A program made the position numbers and the translations under genes. The notes under the pieces are model-generated. The model was not told the origin of the DNA and made no database searches. It saw only the letters and a list, made by a program, of their open reading frames with translations. From positions 62,001 through 126,000 of the forward strand of contig NZ_AUAF01000001.1 in assembly GCF_000428585.1 (NCBI RefSeq): a stretch of 64,000 nucleotides of DNA. Direction: 5' to 3'. Positions within the stretch are counted from its first letter, which is position 1, and each line of letters opens with the position of its first letter. Origin of the DNA: Zooshikella ganghwensis DSM 15267. Its GTDB lineage: Bacteria; Pseudomonadota; Gammaproteobacteria; Pseudomonadales; Zooshikellaceae. Below are positions 59,435 to 64,000 of this stretch, in pieces.

Positions 59435-60466
59435 ATGCGTATTGCTAAACACTTAATCATTCTCAGCTTTATTAGCTTATTAGTAGCATGTGCCTCAGAC
59501 TCCAAAAAAGAGATTGATGAAAGCCTGACTGAGTCAGAGCTTTATGAGCAGGCACAAGTGGCTCTTGATACCAGTAATTACAATGATGCAATTGATAAAC
59601 TGAAAGCCCTGGAAGCCCGCTTTCCTTTTGGCTCCTACGCTGAGCAAGCCCAGTTGGACTTAATCTTTGCTTATTACAAAAACCAAGAGCAAGGATCCGC
59701 GATTGCCGCAGCAGACCGATTTATCCGCTTGCACCCCAACCATGAAAATGTTGACTATGCCTACTACCTGAAAGGCTTATCTTCATATACGGCTGATGTT
59801 GGCATTGTTGAGCGCTATGTTGAGATTGATATGAGCAAGCGTGACCCAGGCCAGGCACGAGACTCATTTAATGAATTTTCTGAACTATTACGCCGTTTTC
59901 CAGACAGTCGCTATGCACCAGACGCTCGAAAACGGATGATATTTCTTCGTAATCAACTCGCTGCCTATGAAGTGCATGTTGCAAACTATTACTTGAAGCG
60001 CAAAGCTTACGTGGCTGCCGCTAATCGTGGTAAATATGTGGTTGAAAACCTGCAAGAGACCCCAGCAGTGCCGGATGCACTAGCAATTATGGTCGAAGCA
60101 TACCAGCACTTAGGCCTGACAGCTGCAGCGAACAATGCACTGGAAACGCTGAGATTAAATTCACCTAAACATAAATCCCTGGATGAGAACGGCAAATTCG
60201 TCAACTACAAGGTTTACCATGATGTTGACCCATCAATATGGAACATTATGAGCTTTGGCTTGCTAGATGACCCTGAAGATGTTGAGCCACCGTCTCGCCG
60301 GAAAAGTCGTGACCAATTAGATCTGGAAGCTGAAGTAGGCCATGAACGCTCTTGGCTAAACGTTATCAGTTTTGGCTTAATTGGTGATGATGGAGAAGAA
60401 AATTCCGAAACGTCTAAAACAGGCAAAACGGAAACAGCTGAAGATATCTTGCAGCGCGATGAGTAG
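59435..60466 (+). CDS. bamD: Outer-membrane assembly factor BamD (C-terminally extended)
   Basis: Essential BAM-complex lipoprotein for beta-barrel insertion. Signal peptide with LVAC (Cys19), then five TPR-like repeats (about 30-245) with [41 protein letters not shown] and [21 protein letters not shown]. At 343 residues it is about 100 longer than E. coli BamD; the extra C-terminus has two related segments, [10 protein letters not shown] and [11 protein letters not shown], then an acidic tail. Pseudomonas BamD is also long. Followed by a strong terminator. Confidence 0.96.
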   Translation: MRIAKHLIILSFISLLVACASDSKKEIDESLTESELYEQAQVALDTSNYNDAIDKLKALEARFPFGSYAEQAQLDLIFAYYKNQEQGSAIAAADRFIRLHPNHENVDYAYYLKGLSSYTADVGIVERYVEIDMSKRDPGQARDSFNEFSELLRRFPDSRYAPDARKRMIFLRNQLAAYEVHVANYYLKRKAYVAAANRGKYVVENLQETPAVPDALAIMVEAYQHLGLTAAANNALETLRLNSPKHKSLDENGKFVNYKVYHDVDPSIWNIMSFGLLDDPEDVEPPSRRKSRDQLDLEAEVGHERSWLNVISFGLIGDDGEENSETSKTGKTETAEDILQRDE

Positions 60467-60481
60467 TGTTATTCTTTCGTT

Positions 60482-60511
60482 AAAAAGCGGGGCTAATGCC
60501 CCGTTTTTTGT
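60482..60511 (+). terminator. Rho-independent terminator of bamD
   Basis: GCGGGGCTAATGCCCCGTTTTTT: a GGGGC/GCCCC stem with a TAAT loop and T6, with an A-run upstream, so it may also act for convergent nadE. Confidence 0.93.
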
Positions 60512-60571
60512 GTTCACTGCCTAGCGATGTGATTAGTAAGCTTCCTATTAATTAAGCCCACAAGAGACCGT

Positions 60572-62182
60572 CTACTCCCCTAATTTCCAGCCATTAGTCA
60601 CAGGGTATCGCCTGTCTCGCCCAAATCCACGACGAGTAACTCTTACGCCAATAGCCGCTTGACGCCGCTTATACTCATTAATATCAACTAAACGCAGTAC
60701 ACGATAAACGTCGTCTTTTGCAAAACCCTGCTCGACAATAGCATCAGCACTTAAATCATGCTCTATATAGTTCGCTAAAATAGCATCCAGCACATCGTAA
60801 CTTGGTAAGCTATCTTCGTCTACCTGACCTGGCGCCAACTCAGCCGATGGCGGTCGGGTTATAACCCGCTCAGGAATAACAGGCGAGATTGTATTTCGAT
60901 ACCGCGCCAACTCAAAAACCAATGTTTTTGGCACATCTTTTAACACATCAAAGCCACCAGCCATATCACCATACAGCGTGGCATAACCAACAGCCATTTC
61001 ACTTTTGTTACCCGTTGTCAGTACCAAATAGCGCTTTTTATTAGAAAGCGCCATCAGTAGTACACCCCGACAACGTGCCTGAAGGTTTTCTTCTGTCGTA
61101 TCTCGAGTCGTGTCTTTAAACTCATCTGATAGGGCTGACATAAATGCATCAAACATAGGTTCAATAGGCAGCACTTTGTAGTCTACCTTTAATGCTTTTG
61201 CTTCAGCCTCAGCATCTTCCAGACTCATGGATGAGGTATAGTGGTAAGGCATCATAATGGCAGACACACGCTCATGGCCCAGCGCATCGACAGCAACAGC
61301 TAAGGTCAGTGCGGAGTCAATACCACCAGACAATCCTAAAATAACGCCCTTAAAGCCATTCTTTTCGACATAGTCTCTTACACCCAACACCAATGCCTGA
61401 TAAATACTTGGCATTTTTGCTGGTGGATCAACTTGTTTTCCAGCCTCAATAGACTTTGATGTTAAGTCAACCTCAACAGGGTAAAGCCCTTCTTGATAAT
61501 AGTCTCCACCTACTGCTATGACACCATCAGCACTCATCGCAAAGGAGCCACCATCAAATACCAGCTCATCTTGCCCTCCCACTTGGTTAACATAAATCAT
61601 GGGAAGTTGGCTTTCAGTACAGCGCTGTCTAGCAACTTGCTGGCGATCCGCTACTTTATCCATATGAAAGGGAGAAGCATTTAAGCACAATAGTAACTCT
61701 GCACCTGCTTGCTTAGCTGACTGGACAGGACCTGGCTCCCAGATATCTTCACAAATACAAAGCCCGATCTTAACGCCATTATGGTCATATACTGTGGTTT
61801 CATGGCCTGGTGTAAAGTAACGTTTTTCATCAAATACTTGATAGTTCGGTAGCAATTGCTTGGCATAGCGGGCTTTAATCTTGCCATCCCTTATCACTAC
61901 AGCCTGGTTTTGACCATCAAAGGGCAAGCCAATAACAATATCAATTCCAGTTACCTCTCCTAGCTGGGTTAATGCCTTCTCAACCCTCAATTGCATACTG
62001 TCTCGTAAAAGCAAGTCTTCTGGCGGATAGCCACACACACTTAATTCAGAAAATACGATGATTTCTGCTTGATATAACTGCTTTGCCTGCTCAGCAGCTG
62101 CAATAATTTTTTTCGTATTACCCTGAATATCCCCAACTAAAAAATTCAGTTGAGCCATGACAATCGAAAGCTTCGCGGACAT
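60572..62182 (-). CDS. nadE: Glutamine-dependent NAD+ synthetase NadE
   Basis: Two-domain enzyme that amidates NaAD to NAD+. The N-terminal nitrilase-like amidase domain carries the Glu46-Lys108-Cys144 triad (FSELSVCGYPPED, YAKQLLPNYQVFDEKRYF, CICEDIWEPGP); the C-terminal synthetase domain has the PP-loop SGGIDS at 285-290 and TTGNKSEMAVGYATLYGDMAGG. At 536 residues it is the standard bacterial glutamine-dependent form. ATG 62182 follows TAGGG by 5 nt. It lies between bamD and pilS, which are neighbours in Pseudomonas. Confidence 0.96.
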   Translation of the reverse strand: MSAKLSIVMAQLNFLVGDIQGNTKKIIAAAEQAKQLYQAEIIVFSELSVCGYPPEDLLLRDSMQLRVEKALTQLGEVTGIDIVIGLPFDGQNQAVVIRDGKIKARYAKQLLPNYQVFDEKRYFTPGHETTVYDHNGVKIGLCICEDIWEPGPVQSAKQAGAELLLCLNASPFHMDKVADRQQVARQRCTESQLPMIYVNQVGGQDELVFDGGSFAMSADGVIAVGGDYYQEGLYPVEVDLTSKSIEAGKQVDPPAKMPSIYQALVLGVRDYVEKNGFKGVILGLSGGIDSALTLAVAVDALGHERVSAIMMPYHYTSSMSLEDAEAEAKALKVDYKVLPIEPMFDAFMSALSDEFKDTTRDTTEENLQARCRGVLLMALSNKKRYLVLTTGNKSEMAVGYATLYGDMAGGFDVLKDVPKTLVFELARYRNTISPVIPERVITRPPSAELAPGQVDEDSLPSYDVLDAILANYIEHDLSADAIVEQGFAKDDVYRVLRLVDINEYKRRQAAIGVRVTRRGFGRDRRYPVTNGWKLGE

Positions 62183-62426
62183 AAAAACCCTAGTGGTCAA
62201 TTGAAAAGTTTGCGCTATTTTGGGGGAAACAAAGCACGCTGTAAAATAGCTTAATACGTTACATCATCAACAGTGTTTTTAGTATAGCGACTTCCCCTTT
62301 TTCATCACTGAGCTGCCACCTTGAGCAAACATTCATTTGCTACACTGAACTCAAAAGAAAAACCAGAGCACTGAAAGCGACTTTACGCTTGTCTTATTCA
62401 CTTTCAAAATACTCAATAACATCCCG

Positions 62427-64000
62427 ATGCCGGTCACTGTCTACAACAACGAATTATCCAATCGACGATTTCATGCACTGAGGGTATATAATCTATATCG
62501 CGCGATTTTAGGCCTACTTTTCATCGCTGCGGCATTCAGCCCTATCGGCAAAGAGCTGATCACACCAGATACATCAATCCATTTCAAAGTATTTGCATTT
62601 ATTTACCTTGGCATCAATATGCTGATCATTGCTATCAGTAGAAAGCCGCCAAATACGATACAGATTTTTACTATTGTCTGTTTGGATATTGTTTTACTAA
62701 GCTTGCTTTTTTATTTAAGTCGTAAACAGGCAACAGGCTTGGGCAACCTGTTAATTGTTTCTGTTGCAGCAGGCAATATCTTATTAAAGGGGCGAACCGG
62801 TATTGCCATTGCGGCACTGGCTACCCTATGTATTATCGCTCTGAGTATTTATCAAACGCTGGTTCCCGACCAACAAAGCAAATCAATTAATGCTGGTCTG
62901 TTAGGTGCAATTATCTTTGCAACAGCCATTTTTGTGCAAAGTCTATCTGAGCGGATTCGACGTAGTGAGGAGCTTGCCAGGCAGCGAAGTACTGAGTTCT
63001 ATAACCTGCAAAAGCTTAATCAGCTAATCATCCAGCGTATGCGAACAGGCATTCTGGTCATTGATGCCCATGAACGTATTATTATGATGAACCAAGCCAG
63101 TCACTTTTTTTTAAATAGCCCTGTGCAAACGCCCACCCTGCTTCAGGTTTCTCCTGACTTACATGCCTGTTACCAACAGTGGAAAGAAAGTCCTGAGCAA
63201 ACGCCTAAACCCTTTCAAACCAGTCCAGATCGCCCTAAAGTGCAGTCAAGTTTCACTCAGATATACGACAATGAGTCGAGTAAAGTAATTATTTTTCTTG
63301 ATGACCTGACAGCACTAAATCAGCAAGCTCAGCAGCTCAAACTCGCATCTTTGGGAAAACTTACTGCGGCCATTGCCCACGAGATCCGCAACCCGCTTGG
63401 CGCTATTAGTCATGCTGCACAATTACTGAATGAGTCAGACCAGTTAAACAATGCTGATCAGCGGCTCATTGAGATCATTCAAAATCACTCACGGCGGATG
63501 AACATCATTATTGAAAATGTTCTGCAACTTACTCGTCGTAAAACCAGTAATCCTCAAGCTCTTTTACTCAATGACTGGATTAAGCAGTTTTTGACAGAAG
63601 AACCCTTTCCAGGCTTCAGTAACCCAGTCATTAGCTTCCTCCCCTCCCCTCTACCCATTCAGGTTATGGCTGACCCCGACCAGATCACTCAAGTTGTCAC
63701 GAATCTTTGTCAAAATGGACTACGTTATAGCTTTAAGAAGAATCAGCAAGCCACGCTACAATTACATACAGGGTTACGAGAAGATAACGGTCTACCGTAT
63801 CTTGATATCACTGACAACGGACCAGGTATGAAACCCGAGGTTAGAAACCACTTATTCGTACCCTTTTATACCACTGAACCAAGAGGCACAGGTCTAGGGT
63901 TGTATATATCCAAAGAGCTATGTGAAGCCAACCAGGCAACCCTAGAGCTAGTTCAGTACGAACCAGGCTGTACCTTCAGAATCACATTCACTCATGGTCA
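62427..64000 (+). CDS. pilS: Sensor histidine kinase PilS (partial, 3' end off window)
   Basis: Inner-membrane sensor of the PilS-PilR system that controls type IV pilus genes. The N-terminal part has six predicted transmembrane helices (about residues 25-175), a PAS-like cytosolic segment with RTGILVIDAHERIIMMNQA, then the dimerisation/phosphotransfer box AAIAHEIRNPLGAISHAA and the ATPase domain with ITDNGPGM and RGTGLGLYIS. About 525 codons are seen with no stop, so only a few C-terminal residues are missing. pilR would be expected immediately downstream. Position near clpB-rluD-bamD matches Pseudomonas. Confidence 0.92.
   Translation, partial: MPVTVYNNELSNRRFHALRVYNLYRAILGLLFIAAAFSPIGKELITPDTSIHFKVFAFIYLGINMLIIAISRKPPNTIQIFTIVCLDIVLLSLLFYLSRKQATGLGNLLIVSVAAGNILLKGRTGIAIAALATLCIIALSIYQTLVPDQQSKSINAGLLGAIIFATAIFVQSLSERIRRSEELARQRSTEFYNLQKLNQLIIQRMRTGILVIDAHERIIMMNQASHFFLNSPVQTPTLLQVSPDLHACYQQWKESPEQTPKPFQTSPDRPKVQSSFTQIYDNESSKVIIFLDDLTALNQQAQQLKLASLGKLTAAIAHEIRNPLGAISHAAQLLNESDQLNNADQRLIEIIQNHSRRMNIIIENVLQLTRRKTSNPQALLLNDWIKQFLTEEPFPGFSNPVISFLPSPLPIQVMADPDQITQVVTNLCQNGLRYSFKKNQQATLQLHTGLREDNGLPYLDITDNGPGMKPEVRNHLFVPFYTTEPRGTGLGLYISKELCEANQATLELVQYEPGCTFRITFTHG

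Overview
The window is chromosomal DNA of a gammaproteobacterium of moderate GC (about 40-45% by eye). Gene content and order resemble the Pseudomonas/Oceanospirillales side of the class: the dcw cluster is followed by rnpB-rsmI-lpoA-yraN-diaA-dolP-sspB-sspA-petCBA-rpsI-rplM, and rluD-pgeF-clpB lies next to bamD and pilS, both as in pseudomonads. A marine genus related to Zooshikella or its neighbours is plausible, but that is inference from gene order and base composition, not from a marker gene.

Layout. Positions 1-12.3 kb (minus strand) hold the division and cell-wall cluster mraZ-rsmH-ftsL-ftsI-murE-murF-mraY-murD-ftsW-murG-murC. It is driven from a sigma70-type promoter followed by a 10-bp-periodic array of MraZ boxes, and murC runs off the left edge. 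RNase P RNA and rsmI follow. From 14.3 to 18.1 kb (plus) is lpoA-yraN-diaA-dolP, for the envelope and replication timing. From 18.1 to 23.0 kb (minus) are sspB/sspA, the cytochrome bc1 operon petABC and the rplM-rpsI ribosomal operon. From 23.4 to 26.4 kb are an aldo/keto reductase, zapE and zapG.

From 26.4 to 29.5 kb lies the most unusual block: a two-gene, overlapping operon of a GshB/RimK-like ATP-grasp ligase and a fusion of an N-formylglutamate-amidohydrolase-like domain with a QEGLA/DUF1704 (MATCAP-type) HExxxH metallopeptidase. It looks like a possible ligase-plus-peptidase system acting on a peptide or a protein tail. From 29.9 to 39.8 kb are a Wzz-like protein, trxB, cysZ, a glycosyltransferase, a Yip1 protein, an orphan membrane protein and the ybbA-ybbP / tesA pair. 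From 40.3 to 50.6 kb are ackA-pta, a YihG-like acyltransferase, an OmpA-like lipoprotein, a degenerate-receiver protein, an acyl-CoA ligase, a thiolase and a small DUF3094-like membrane protein. From 50.8 to 51.1 kb is a tRNA-Asn-Pro-Lys operon with its own strong promoter. From 51.5 to 64 kb are a DUF1631 protein with a PilZ protein, clpB with a probable sigma32 promoter, pgeF, rluD, bamD, nadE and the start of pilS.

Two copies of a dispersed, hairpin-forming, MITE-like repeat lie in opposite orientation, about 18 kb apart, at 32.2 and 50.7 kb. I saw no CRISPR array, rRNA gene, transposase, prophage or recognisable defence system. Most of the window is core genome; the novelty candidates are the ATP-grasp/MATCAP module, the repeat family, and several uncharacterised proteins.
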